Of a DNA stretch of 64,000 nucleotides, positions 24,773 to 34,185 are shown piece by piece. This DNA is from Labilibaculum sp. (GTDB taxonomy: Bacteria > Bacteroidota > Bacteroidia > Bacteroidales > Marinifilaceae), in assembly GCF_963664555.1 (NCBI RefSeq), contig NZ_OY761461.1:1240001-1304000 (forward strand), written 5' to 3'. A program made the translations under genes and the position numbers. The notes beneath the pieces are model-generated. The model saw only the letters and a list, made by a program, of their open reading frames with translations, searched no databases and was not told where the DNA came from. Within the stretch, counting starts at the first letter, position 1. Each line of letters opens with the position of its first letter.

Positions 24773-26206
24773 ATGAAAATGATCTACAAACCTCAGGAGT
24801 ATCGGGTTAAAGATGAAAGGATGAAACCTTTTATTGATGAATCTGAAATTTGGGAGATTTTGGAAGAAGCCCAGCCAACCGAAGAAAATGTTCGTCGGAT
24901 TATTCAAAAATCATTGGATAAGAATCGATTAAGCTTGCAGGAGACTGCCGTTTTGTTAAAGGTTGAAGATGAAAAATTAATCGAAGAGATTAAAGCTGGA
25001 GCAAGAACACTTAAGGAAAAGGTATATGGTGACCGTATCGTTATTTTTGCTCCTTTGTATATTGGGAATAAGTGTGTAAACAATTGTACATATTGTGGTT
25101 TTAGAGCCTCAAATATCAAACAAAAAAGGACAACCCTTACACACGGGCAAATTAAAGCGGAAGTTAAGGCTTTGGAGGATTCTGGTCAAAAAAGACTGAT
25201 TCTTGTTTATGGTGAACACCCAATGTATGATGCTGATTTTATTGCTGATTCAGTAAAAACAGTTTATGATGTGAAATCGGGTAATGGTGAGATCCGAAGA
25301 GTTAACATCAATGCGGCCCCTCTTGATATTGAAGGATTTAAAGTTGTTAAGGAATCAGGAATTGGAACCTATCAGATTTTTCAGGAAACATACCACCGTG
25401 AGGCATATGCTAAATATCACTTAAGTGGCAAAAAGAGAGATTTTGATTGGCGCTTAACTGGTCTTGACAGAGCGCAGGAGGCATTAATCGATGATGTTGG
25501 TATTGGAGCATTGTTTGGTTTGTATGATTGGAAATATGAAGTGTTGGGTTTGATTCGTCATGTGAATCATTTCGAGGCTTGTTATAATGTTGGACCACAC
25601 ACGATCTCTTTCCCACGAATTAAAGCAGCTTCCGATTCTAATATTGATCCTGAATTTGAAGTTAGCGACAAGGATTTTGTTAGACTTGTTGCGATTCTTA
25701 GACTGGCAGTTCCTTATACTGGAATGATTCTTACAGCCAGAGAGTCAAAGGAAATCAGGGAAGAGGTAATTAAGCTTGGTGTTTCTCAGATTGATGCAGG
25801 TACTAATATTCAATTGGGTGGATATTCCGAAGATAATGCAAAAGAGCAAAAATTAGAACAGGAACAATTCGAAATTGGAGATCCCCGTAGTTTATCGGAA
25901 GTGATTGATGAGCTTCTGGAGAAAAAGTATTTGCCTTCATTCTGTACGGCCTGTTACAGGAAAGGTAGAACGGGAGAGCATTTTATGGAGTTTTCGGTTC
26001 CTGGTTTTATAAAACGGTTTTGTTCTCAAAATGCGATTCTAACTTTAGCTGAGTATTTGGAGGATTACGCCACACCAGAGATGAAAAAGAAGGGATATGA
26101 TTTAATCGAAGTGAAGATTAATGAATTAAAAGATTTTCAGAAAACCGAGGATTTACACAAACGCTTGGAGATGGTAAAGCAGGGTGAGCGTGATCTTTAT
26201 TATTAG
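24773..26206 (+). CDS. hydG: [FeFe]-hydrogenase maturase HydG (radical SAM tyrosine lyase)
   Basis: This 477-residue radical SAM enzyme has its SAM cluster motif CVNNCTYC at residues 101-108 (C-x3-C-x2-C). Its C-terminal auxiliary cluster is C-x2-C-x22-C, starting at FCTACYRKGRTGEHFM. HydG cleaves tyrosine to CO and cyanide and builds the Fe(CO)2(CN) unit of the H-cluster. The start at 24773 (or ATG 24779) gives the family's usual N-terminus MIYKPQEY. The gene is followed by a TM1266-like gene, which commonly neighbours the maturases. Confidence 0.95.
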   Translation: MKMIYKPQEYRVKDERMKPFIDESEIWEILEEAQPTEENVRRIIQKSLDKNRLSLQETAVLLKVEDEKLIEEIKAGARTLKEKVYGDRIVIFAPLYIGNKCVNNCTYCGFRASNIKQKRTTLTHGQIKAEVKALEDSGQKRLILVYGEHPMYDADFIADSVKTVYDVKSGNGEIRRVNINAAPLDIEGFKVVKESGIGTYQIFQETYHREAYAKYHLSGKKRDFDWRLTGLDRAQEALIDDVGIGALFGLYDWKYEVLGLIRHVNHFEACYNVGPHTISFPRIKAASDSNIDPEFEVSDKDFVRLVAILRLAVPYTGMILTARESKEIREEVIKLGVSQIDAGTNIQLGGYSEDNAKEQKLEQEQFEIGDPRSLSEVIDELLEKKYLPSFCTACYRKGRTGEHFMEFSVPGFIKRFCSQNAILTLAEYLEDYATPEMKKKGYDLIEVKINELKDFQKTEDLHKRLEMVKQGERDLYY

Positions 26207-26292
26207 CAATTTAAAGTGAATTTTGATTTTTGGAGATGAGATGTTTTTTGTAACTTACTACTAGTCCGTCTGATAACTCTAAATTCGCTCAT

Positions 26293-26556
26293 ATGGAAAC
26301 ATCAGCTATTTGGATATTTGGTATTCTTATCCGCGACAAGGAAAAAGAAGATGGTTGTGTACAGAAAATTCTTGTTCAATACGCAGATTCTATTAAAACC
26401 CGCTTGGGTTTATTCGATGTGGAACATCGGAAGAGTCATCCTCAAGGGTTGCTGTTGATTCAGGTGATTGGATCAGAAAAAGAAATGGAACGATTCGAAA
26501 AAGAAATTTATATGATTGAAGGAGTGGAAATTCAGCATATGATGTTTGAATCGTAG
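26293..26556 (+). CDS. TM1266-like iron-only hydrogenase system regulator
   Basis: The 87-residue protein has an ACT/NikR-like ferredoxin fold: strand IWIFGILIRDKEKED, a helix, RLGLFD, then strand GLLLIQVIGSEKEMER, a second helix and EGVEIQHMMF. It matches the small TM1266 family tied to [FeFe]-hydrogenase maturation loci and annotated as a putative regulator, though its ligand is unknown. It lies 86 bp after hydG and shares a bidirectional terminator with the propeller kinase. Confidence 0.8.
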   Translation: METSAIWIFGILIRDKEKEDGCVQKILVQYADSIKTRLGLFDVEHRKSHPQGLLLIQVIGSEKEMERFEKEIYMIEGVEIQHMMFES

Positions 26557-26561
26557 AGATT

Positions 26562-26597
26562 AAAAAAAAAGTTCGGCATTGCCGAACTTTTTTTTAC
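26562..26597. terminator. Bidirectional terminator between TM1266-like gene and propeller kinase
   Basis: A run of A, GTTCGGC (26571-26577), loop ATT, GCCGAAC (26581-26587) and a run of T. It works on either strand and overlaps the last codons of the minus-strand kinase. Confidence 0.85.
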
Positions 26598-29500
26598 ATT
26601 GCTTTTTTAAGTTCTATAAAGAAATGTGCACCTTTTCCGGGTTCACTCTCACACCAAACTTTTCCTTTCATAGCTTCAATATATTTTTTCACAATGGATA
26701 ATCCCAGACCAGTTGATTTCTCTCCTGCAGTTGGTTTTGCACTTAAAATCTGGAATTTTCCAAATAGTTTTTTCTGATCTTCAATGGGAATTCCCGGTCC
26801 TTCATCGCTTATAACTGATCTTACCATTTGTCCCTCTTCCCAAATTCGGATATTTATATTTTTATTAGAGGGAGAAAATTTAATCGCATTCGAAATTAAG
26901 TTTTCATAAACCTGAGTCATGTAGTTTCGGTCTACCATGGCATAGGCATCATAAACATCAAGCTTTAGTGTTAACTGTTTTCTTTTAAGATGATCTTTAA
27001 AGTTGAAATTTACAGCTTCTATTAATTTTTTAAGATTCGTTTTTTCCAGTTGTAAATTGATGTTTTTTGATTCAATCATTCCTATGTCAAGTATTTTAGT
27101 AATCATGTTATTCATGCGTTGAAGGGCTTTCAGCATAAAATTAACATTCTCTAAATTTTCCGGATGATTGTTTTCCTCCATTTGTGATTTTAAATATTCT
27201 GTGATTGAAATGGTAGATGTCAAAGGATTTTTTAAATCATGAGCTATGATTCCAATCAAGTGATTCTTCTCATTATTTAGCTCTGTGAGTTCATTGTTTT
27301 TTTGTTCAATTTCCTCTTTTTTGATTTTAACTTCTTTGTTGGCTTCTTGCAATCTTCTGCTTTGAATTTCGATGTTTCGATACGATTGAGCATTTTCAAT
27401 TGCGATGCTCGCATATACAGCAATATTTTGCAGCAAGGAAAGATGATATTCCTGAAATGCATTTTTAGCAAAACTTTGAACAGTAATAACTCCTGTAATT
27501 TTGTTTTTTATTTTTAAAGGCAAATAAATAACTGATTGCGGAGTGCCGGTTTTTTCGATTGGTATAATTTTAGTAATGTATTTGCTGTATTCCTTTTTAA
27601 GATCTGAGATAAATAATTCTTTGTCATTCTTAAAACAATAAACAGCCAGACGGGTGTCATCTTCAAGAGCAAATTCAATAGAATTAAGATCTTTGCCTGC
27701 TTCTTTAATTCGTGGAAAAATAAGACAGTTGTTGTCTTTTTGATAAATGCCGATACCAAAAATTGAGGCGTCCATTAATTCATTTACCGACTCGTAAACG
27801 GTGTCGATTATTTTCTCAACAGATAAACTTGAGGTAACAGCTTTTCCGATGTCGTTCAAATGGATAAGGTTCATGTAGGATTTTTGAAGCTGTTGTGTTT
27901 GCTTCAGAATTTCATTTTTCTGTTTTTGTAAAATTTTATTTTGTGACTCAATTTCTGAATTCTGAAGGCTGATTTCTTTTGTTTTTTCAGTAACCAATTT
28001 TTCAAGCTCTCTCTTTTTTTGCTGAATGTTTTGAATTCTGACTCTAACGATCAGATAAAAGGATAATCCAATAATTAGCAGAGCAATACTTCTAGCCCAC
28101 CAGGTGTTCCACCATGGTGGACTTATTGAGAATTTGTATTCGTAGGCTCTTGGAGTCCATATGCCATCACTGTTTGATGCCTTGACTTTAAAAGTGTAAT
28201 CTCCCGGAGGAATTCGAGAATAGACAGCTTCATTTTTTGAGCTGATTGGTGACCATTGCTGATCCAAACCTTCCAATTTCCATTGATATTTTACTTTTTC
28301 AGGAGCTTTGTAGCTGAGGGCTTCAAAATTAAAACTTAGATGATTCATATCGTGAGTAAGTTTTAAATCCTTTGGTAGAGGGAACCATGGATTCACACCA
28401 GAAACGCATTTGCTGTACTTTTCGTCAATCCAATTCACTTTCTTGAAAAACAGTTTGATATCAGTAAGTTGAATGGTAGGTGGAGTTGGGTTGATGTGAT
28501 CTTTGCTCGGATTAAACATCATTGCTCCGTTAATGGTTCCAAACCATAGATTTTTATTCGAATCAATGTAGTTGCAGCCACCATTATTTTCAATGCCAAT
28601 AAATCCATCAAATTTGTTGTAGTTTCTTATCGAAGATATTTCTCCTGATTTACTATACTTTATTTTATCCACACCGTTTTGAACACCAGCCCAAACAGAG
28701 CCCTCTTCATCAGTAAGAATCGAGTAAACAATATTAGAACTTAAACCTTCGTCAGAAGTAAGGTAAGTCCAGTTTGTACCGTCCCAGATATTGATGCCGC
28801 CACTAAATGTGGCAGCCCAAATTCGTCCCAAAGAATCTTCTGTTACCTGCATTACCCATTTGTAATTCAGGCCATTGGTTTCATCAAAATTGACTACTTT
28901 TTCTCCATCATACATCGATAAGCCCTGAAAATGACAAAACCAGGCCCGCTTTTTGGAATCTACATAAACACTGGTGATAAAATCAACCTTTAATCCATGA
29001 CTCTGATTCGAAATCTGAGTTCTCTTTTTATTTTTATCGATGTGAATAACACCCATTCCTTGCGTTGTAAGCCATAATTCATCATCAACACTTAAAATGT
29101 CAATTACTCCGGTACCAATAGGAAGACCATAGCGTTCTGAAACTTCTTTAAATGAAGAACCGTTAAACTCAAATATGCCATTGAAGCCTGCCATTAATAA
29201 TTTTCCGTTGGGAAGTTCATGAAAATCCCTAATGTTTAGCAGACCGGGATTGTCTTGCGGAGTAAAAGTTTCTTTGTGGTTGTTTCTGAATTGAACGACT
29301 CCTTTGCCGGCAATACTAAACCAGTAATTTTTTTTAGAATCTTGAAAAATTGCTCTGACTATATTGCCTCCAACATCATTAACAAAGTCGAGAGAAAGAA
29401 ATTTGTTATCGCCATACTTTATCAAACCATTTCCATTGGTTGTAAGCCAGATATTTCCTGAATTATCTTCAACAATAGTATTGATAAATGGATTAATTAA

Positions 29501-30391
29501 GCCCCGACTGCCATCTATTATTTTTACATTCTCCCCATCAACCAAAACAACGCCGGTTCCGCCAACACTCACCCATAATATTTGATTTGAATCAAGCATC
29601 ATATTTCCAATGTTTAAGGGGAATATTTCATCAGGTAATTTAATTTGGATTGGTTTTTTATTTTCAATTCTGTAAATTTTGTTGCCATATCCAGGAATGA
29701 AATTTCGAAACCAAATCTGATTACTCGCATCCTGAAGTACAGGAATAATAATTTGATCAGCAAATTCAGGCAGATTGTTATAGTCAGATCTGGAAAGTTT
29801 TTCATCTATATAAGTGTAAAGCCCATTTCTGGTTGTGATGAATAAAGTTTTTTCATTATCCATGAAAATGGATAAAACCTGATTGTTTTGATTTAATTCG
29901 GGGTGCTTATCTCCAAAATCAGAGAAATGCCCATTGTTGTATTGCATTAAAAATCTGTTGTTTTGATCGGCTCCAAGGGCCCATATTCTGCCTTTGTTGT
30001 CTTCAAGTATTTGAAAGTAAATTGCGTTTGGAAGACTGTCTTTTTGATTGTAGTTACGGAACGAGATGCCATTAAAAAGGGAAATTCCGATACTGGTTCC
30101 TATCCATAAATTGTTTTTTGAGTCTTGTAGCAATGCTCTTATATTGTTGTCGGCAAGACCATGAGTTTTGTTGTAGGAGAAAAATTCTTTGCCATTAAAC
30201 CGGGATATTCCTCCTCCGTTTGTCCCCATCCAAAGGTTTCCTTTTTTATCCTGAATTAAACTGAATACCTCAGATTGAGGCAGGCCTTCTTCAAGGGAAT
30301 AATTCTTAAAACTATATTGTTGAGCTTGACTAGGATTATTAGGGATCAAAGTCAGAAAAAAGGAAATTAAAATTGTAATAGAGTACCTCAT
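26594..30391 (-). CDS. Two-component propeller sensor histidine kinase with GAF domain
   Basis: The 1265-residue membrane sensor has an N-terminal signal peptide ending near SQAQQ and about 14 blade repeats of the Reg_prop type (for example DKKGNLWMGTNGG, DSKNNLWIGTS). These form two seven-bladed periplasmic propellers. A Y_Y_Y domain (about residues 690-760) and one membrane helix (near WARSIALLIIGLSFYLIV) follow. Then come a long coiled coil, a GAF domain (about 850-1000), a HisKA domain with the phospho-His in IIAHDLKNPL, and an HATPase with N, G1 and G2 (GLGLS) boxes. Unlike classic hybrid HTCS proteins it has no receiver or AraC domain, so an unlinked regulator is needed. It lies between hydG and hydE. 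Confidence 0.9.
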   Translation of the reverse strand: MRYSITILISFFLTLIPNNPSQAQQYSFKNYSLEEGLPQSEVFSLIQDKKGNLWMGTNGGGISRFNGKEFFSYNKTHGLADNNIRALLQDSKNNLWIGTSIGISLFNGISFRNYNQKDSLPNAIYFQILEDNKGRIWALGADQNNRFLMQYNNGHFSDFGDKHPELNQNNQVLSIFMDNEKTLFITTRNGLYTYIDEKLSRSDYNNLPEFADQIIIPVLQDASNQIWFRNFIPGYGNKIYRIENKKPIQIKLPDEIFPLNIGNMMLDSNQILWVSVGGTGVVLVDGENVKIIDGSRGLINPFINTIVEDNSGNIWLTTNGNGLIKYGDNKFLSLDFVNDVGGNIVRAIFQDSKKNYWFSIAGKGVVQFRNNHKETFTPQDNPGLLNIRDFHELPNGKLLMAGFNGIFEFNGSSFKEVSERYGLPIGTGVIDILSVDDELWLTTQGMGVIHIDKNKKRTQISNQSHGLKVDFITSVYVDSKKRAWFCHFQGLSMYDGEKVVNFDETNGLNYKWVMQVTEDSLGRIWAATFSGGINIWDGTNWTYLTSDEGLSSNIVYSILTDEEGSVWAGVQNGVDKIKYSKSGEISSIRNYNKFDGFIGIENNGGCNYIDSNKNLWFGTINGAMMFNPSKDHINPTPPTIQLTDIKLFFKKVNWIDEKYSKCVSGVNPWFPLPKDLKLTHDMNHLSFNFEALSYKAPEKVKYQWKLEGLDQQWSPISSKNEAVYSRIPPGDYTFKVKASNSDGIWTPRAYEYKFSISPPWWNTWWARSIALLIIGLSFYLIVRVRIQNIQQKKRELEKLVTEKTKEISLQNSEIESQNKILQKQKNEILKQTQQLQKSYMNLIHLNDIGKAVTSSLSVEKIIDTVYESVNELMDASIFGIGIYQKDNNCLIFPRIKEAGKDLNSIEFALEDDTRLAVYCFKNDKELFISDLKKEYSKYITKIIPIEKTGTPQSVIYLPLKIKNKITGVITVQSFAKNAFQEYHLSLLQNIAVYASIAIENAQSYRNIEIQSRRLQEANKEVKIKKEEIEQKNNELTELNNEKNHLIGIIAHDLKNPLTSTISITEYLKSQMEENNHPENLENVNFMLKALQRMNNMITKILDIGMIESKNINLQLEKTNLKKLIEAVNFNFKDHLKRKQLTLKLDVYDAYAMVDRNYMTQVYENLISNAIKFSPSNKNINIRIWEEGQMVRSVISDEGPGIPIEDQKKLFGKFQILSAKPTAGEKSTGLGLSIVKKYIEAMKGKVWCESEPGKGAHFFIELKKAM

Positions 30392-30507
30392 GTATCCTTA
30401 TTTTCGATGTGGTGAAACTTAGTTAAGATACAATTTTTTTTTGAGGTAGTAAAGGCTTAAAATCAGGAACTGAGTATGTAAGTTGTTGGTTTTTCTTGAG
30501 CAAAAAA

Positions 30508-30530
30508 AAAAGCGACTTAGGCCGCTTTTA
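30508..30530 (-). terminator. Terminator after hydE
   Basis: AAAAGCG (30508-30514 region) and CGCTTTT (to 30529) form a short stem; on the minus strand it ends in a long U run. It overlaps the end of hydE. Confidence 0.6.
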
Positions 30531-31616
30531 TTTGTTTTGTCGCTTTCGAAAATGTTGTGAATCTCCCCATTCTCCGTAGCCTATAACTCCATCTGCCATA
30601 TTAATTCTGGCTTCCATGCAGTTGGTGCAATCATCCGCACCTTCATCAATGCAAGGCTTGTTTTGATAAAGTAAATAGTTTGCTCTTTCGGTGGTTGGTG
30701 TAATATTGGGCATAATAATATTGGCTCCAATTCGCAGTGCTTTTTCTCTTCCCAGCGGATCAATAGCCTGCAGGGCAGTGGCCGAAGCTATATTAATATC
30801 CTTCATCATGATTCTAAGTACAGCAATCATTTTTAGTGTAAGTCTGAATCTATCATTCAGGCTCATTAATTGATCTTTGTACTGATACATTGGGGTTTGA
30901 TCGTGTTCAATAAATGGTCCCATGCCAACCATGTCGATATCAAACTTTTGCATAAAAAGCAGATCGTTGGCTAAATCATCGTAAGTCTGAAAAGGAATTC
31001 CAATCATCACTCCGGTTCCGGTTTGATAGCCAATTTCCTGAAGATATTTTAGACATTTCAACCTTGTTTCGTGCGAATGTTCTTCGTTGTTAGGGTGGAT
31101 TTTATTGTAGAGCTCTTTATTGCTCGATTCAATGCGCAATAAATAACGGTGAGCACCAGCATCAAACCATTTTTGATAGGTTTCTTTTGTTTGTTCTCCT
31201 ATCGAGATGGTAATACCGAGTTCATTATTACTAACTTTTTTAATCTCTTTTAATAAGTTCTCAATCCGATCAATAAATTTTTGATCCGATCTTTCACCCG
31301 ATTGTAAGACTAAAGAACCATACTTATTTTCGTAAGCAAATTTTGCTGCTTTTAGGATTTCTTCATCTGCTATATCATACCTGTTTACTGCACTGTTGCT
31401 TGCGCGGATTCCACAATAAAGGCAATCTTTTTTACAGATATTTGAGAATTCAACCAATCCACGGAAGTGCACATTTCTTCCAACATATTTTAGTTTTGTT
31501 TCTGATGATTTCACAAATAATGCTTTTTCATCTTCATTTTTCGACTGTAATAATCGAATAATATCGTCTTTTGTGAATTGATCCTGCTGCAAGATCTGCT
31601 CAATACTTTTCGTCAT
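30528..31616 (-). CDS. hydE: [FeFe]-hydrogenase maturase HydE (radical SAM)
   Basis: This 362-residue radical SAM enzyme has its cluster ligands at Cys61, 65 and 68 (CKKDCLYC). The typical HydE follow-on is GIRASNSAVNRY, and a second optional cluster motif C-x7-C-x2-C (CIDEGADDCTNC) lies near the C-terminus. HydE helps assemble the bridging dithiolate part of the H-cluster from HydG's product. On the minus strand it has TAATTTTG (31645-31652) as a candidate -7 element. hydE and hydG lie 4.3 kb apart on opposite strands; hydF, the third maturase, is not in the window. Confidence 0.94.
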   Translation of the reverse strand: MTKSIEQILQQDQFTKDDIIRLLQSKNEDEKALFVKSSETKLKYVGRNVHFRGLVEFSNICKKDCLYCGIRASNSAVNRYDIADEEILKAAKFAYENKYGSLVLQSGERSDQKFIDRIENLLKEIKKVSNNELGITISIGEQTKETYQKWFDAGAHRYLLRIESSNKELYNKIHPNNEEHSHETRLKCLKYLQEIGYQTGTGVMIGIPFQTYDDLANDLLFMQKFDIDMVGMGPFIEHDQTPMYQYKDQLMSLNDRFRLTLKMIAVLRIMMKDINIASATALQAIDPLGREKALRIGANIIMPNITPTTERANYLLYQNKPCIDEGADDCTNCMEARINMADGVIGYGEWGDSQHFRKRQNK

Positions 31617-31848
31617 TTGGAATTAGTTGCTTTTAATTCAGAAACAAAATTACAGATAAAATTTTAGCTTTCTGTACCCTTGGATACAAAATGGATATTT
31701 GCATAGTAAACTCCGAATTTACAGATTCGGTAAATCATTGATAAAAAAATGATTGGGGAAAATTGATGGATTAACAGCATTTTACGTTAACGTTTGTTTT
31801 TGCTTACAGTTTGTTGGCTAAATCGCTCTTTTGGGAATAGATTATTAT

Positions 31849-31856
31849 TATATTTG
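31849..31856 (+). promoter_or_regulatory. Candidate -7 element of the acyl-CoA synthetase gene
   Basis: TATATTTG matches TAnnTTTG, 32 bp before the start codon. The only TTG upstream (31831) is 15 bp away, shorter than usual, so this is tentative. Confidence 0.4.
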
Positions 31857-31888
31857 TCGAAAAATAGCAAAATACTAAACAACAAAAC

Positions 31889-33946
31889 ATGATAAACGAA
31901 CAGTTACTTAACCCTAAAAGTATTGTAGTTGTTGGAGGTTCCGATGATGTACAAAAACCAGGAGGTAAGGTCTTAAAAAATTTAATTGATGGTAATTTTA
32001 AAGGTGATCTTTATGTTTCAAATCCTAAAATGGACGAGGTTCAGGGAGTTGCGTCATACAAAGATTTGAAAGATTTGCCACAGGCAGATTTAGCAATTAT
32101 AGCTATTGCTGCTAAATTTTGTCCTTCAACCATTAAATTTCTTGCTGAAGAAAAAAATACGAGAGCTTTTATTATTCTTTCAGCCGGATTTAGTGAAGAA
32201 AATGAAGAAGGCGAGAAATTGGAAAAGGAAATCGTAGAGATTGTTAATTCGGTAGGTGGTTCGTTAATAGGCCCAAATTGTGTTGGTGTATTAAATTCTA
32301 ATTATAACGGTGTTTTTACAACGCCTATTCCAAGTTTAGATTCCAAAGGATGTGACTTTATATCAGGTTCTGGCGCAACCGCAGTTTTCATTATGGAATC
32401 TGGTGTTCCAAAAGGATTGTCTTTCTCAAGTGTATATTCTGTAGGAAACTCCGCACAAATGGGTGTTGAAGAGATTCTTAAATACATGGACGAGAGTTTT
32501 AATCCTGAAACCAGCAGTAAGGTTAAATTATTATATATCGAGAACATCGATAAGCCTGCCATGCTTTTAAAGCATGCTTCTTCTTTAATCCGTAAAGGTT
32601 GTAAAATTGCAGCAATTAAATCGGGTAGTTCGGAGGCAGGAAGTCGGGCAGCTTCTTCGCATACCGGTGCCCTGGCCAGTCCGGATGTTGCGGTTGATGC
32701 CTTGTTTAAAAAAGCAGGTATTGTTCGTTGCAAGGGGAGAGATGAGTTGGCAACGGTTGCCTCAATTTTTATGCACCCTGAGTTAAGAGGGAAAAATATT
32801 GCTGTGATAACTCATGCAGGAGGACCGGCAGTGATGTTAACAGACTCACTTTCGAACAATGGATTGGATGTTCCTCATATCGATGGGGCAAAAGCTGAAG
32901 CTTTGCTTGAAAAACTATATGCTGGATCATCGGTGGCTAATCCTATTGATTTTCTGGCAACAGGAACCGCTCAGCAATTAGGAGATATTATTGATGCTTG
33001 TGAAAACGACTTTGATAATGTTGATGCAATGGCCGTAATATTTGGCAGCCCTGGGTTATTTCCAGTGTATGATGTTTACGATCTTTTGCACGAGAAAATG
33101 AAGCAGTGTAAAAAGCCAATCTATCCAATTCTACCTTCGATAGTTAATGTTAAAGATGAAATTGAGCATTTTCTTGCTAAAGGACGAATTAATTTTCCTG
33201 ATGAAGTAGTATTTGGTGACGCATTGGCTAAGGTTTATAATACGCCAAAACCTCAGGCAGAAGAAATTGTAATACCGGAAATTGATAAGCTTGCTATTCG
33301 TACGATTATTGATGAAGCTGAAAATGGTTATTTGAGTCCCGAACAGTTGCATAATTTATTGGATGCTGCAGGAATTAACAGAGCCAAAGAAGGTGTTGCC
33401 GATACTGAAGATGAAATTGCAGCTATGGCAAAAGAAATTGGTTTCCCTTTAGTGATGAAGGTTGTTGGCCCCGTTCATAAATCGGATGTTGGCGGTGTAA
33501 CCTTGAATGTGAAAGACGAAGAAACTGTTCGTTCGGAATTCAGAAGAATGATGCAGATTAAAGATACTTATGCCGTTATGCTGGCACAGATGCTAAAGGG
33601 TACCGAAGTGTTTATCGGTGCAAAACGTGAAGAAAAATTCGGACACATGGTGTTGTGTGGTTTAGGAGGTATCTTTATCGAAGTTTTAAAAGATGTGAAA
33701 GCTTCATTGGCACCAATTGCTAAACAAGAAGCTCATGATATGATTCAAGGATTAAAATCTTATGGAATCATTAAAGGAGTAAGAGGACAGGAACCCGTTA
33801 ATGAAGATAAATTTGCTGATGCAATTACTAGGGTAGCAGCTTTAATGAAAGTTGCTCCTGAAATTTTCGAAATGGATTTAAACCCTCTTTTAGGAAATAA
33901 AGAGGCCGTAGTTGCGGTTGATGCACGTATTCGAATTGAAAAATAA
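31889..33946 (+). CDS. ADP-forming acyl-CoA (acetyl-CoA) synthetase, fused alpha-beta
   Basis: The 685-residue protein fuses an N-terminal CoA-binding domain (SIVVVGGSDD from residue 11), two succinyl-CoA-ligase-like domains with the phosphohistidine His258 in SSHTGALA, and a C-terminal ATP-grasp beta domain (about 470-685, DVGGVTLNVKD). It converts acyl-CoA, ADP and phosphate to an acid, CoA and ATP. It is thus the energy-conserving last step of amino-acid or sugar fermentation. Neighbouring 2-oxoacid oxidoreductase genes would supply acyl-CoA. The substrate (acetyl, branched or aryl) cannot be read from the sequence. Confidence 0.9.
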   Translation: MINEQLLNPKSIVVVGGSDDVQKPGGKVLKNLIDGNFKGDLYVSNPKMDEVQGVASYKDLKDLPQADLAIIAIAAKFCPSTIKFLAEEKNTRAFIILSAGFSEENEEGEKLEKEIVEIVNSVGGSLIGPNCVGVLNSNYNGVFTTPIPSLDSKGCDFISGSGATAVFIMESGVPKGLSFSSVYSVGNSAQMGVEEILKYMDESFNPETSSKVKLLYIENIDKPAMLLKHASSLIRKGCKIAAIKSGSSEAGSRAASSHTGALASPDVAVDALFKKAGIVRCKGRDELATVASIFMHPELRGKNIAVITHAGGPAVMLTDSLSNNGLDVPHIDGAKAEALLEKLYAGSSVANPIDFLATGTAQQLGDIIDACENDFDNVDAMAVIFGSPGLFPVYDVYDLLHEKMKQCKKPIYPILPSIVNVKDEIEHFLAKGRINFPDEVVFGDALAKVYNTPKPQAEEIVIPEIDKLAIRTIIDEAENGYLSPEQLHNLLDAAGINRAKEGVADTEDEIAAMAKEIGFPLVMKVVGPVHKSDVGGVTLNVKDEETVRSEFRRMMQIKDTYAVMLAQMLKGTEVFIGAKREEKFGHMVLCGLGGIFIEVLKDVKASLAPIAKQEAHDMIQGLKSYGIIKGVRGQEPVNEDKFADAITRVAALMKVAPEIFEMDLNPLLGNKEAVVAVDARIRIEK

Positions 33947-33984
33947 TCCCGGATTTATTCGGAATAAAAACTTATAATTTTGTG

Positions 33985-34134
33985 ATGAGAAAGTTGAAAG
34001 ATCTAAGTTTAAATGAGAAGTTGATGATCAGTTTTGTGATAATCCTGTTATTAGGAATTGCTGTGAAATGGAATGGAGTAAAGGAAGGTTTTTTCAAAGG
34101 ATGGAGTAAATACTCAGAACAAACAGATAAATAG
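33985..34134 (+). CDS. Small membrane protein, 49 residues
   Basis: An ATG at 33985 opens 49 codons to TAG at 34132. The product has a charged N-terminus (MRKLKDLSLNEKL), one hydrophobic helix (MISFVIILLLGIAV) and a polar end (KWNGVKEGFFKGWSKYSEQ). It lies 38 bp after the acyl-CoA synthetase and 51 bp before a membrane protein gene on the same strand. I do not recognise it. The ordered signal-anchor layout makes it a plausible real gene, but codon evidence is limited by its size. Confidence 0.5.
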   Translation: MRKLKDLSLNEKLMISFVIILLLGIAVKWNGVKEGFFKGWSKYSEQTDK

Positions 34135-34185
34135 TATGGATAGCATGGGAATTTCTCATGCTATTCGTTTAGAATAAAACGATAC

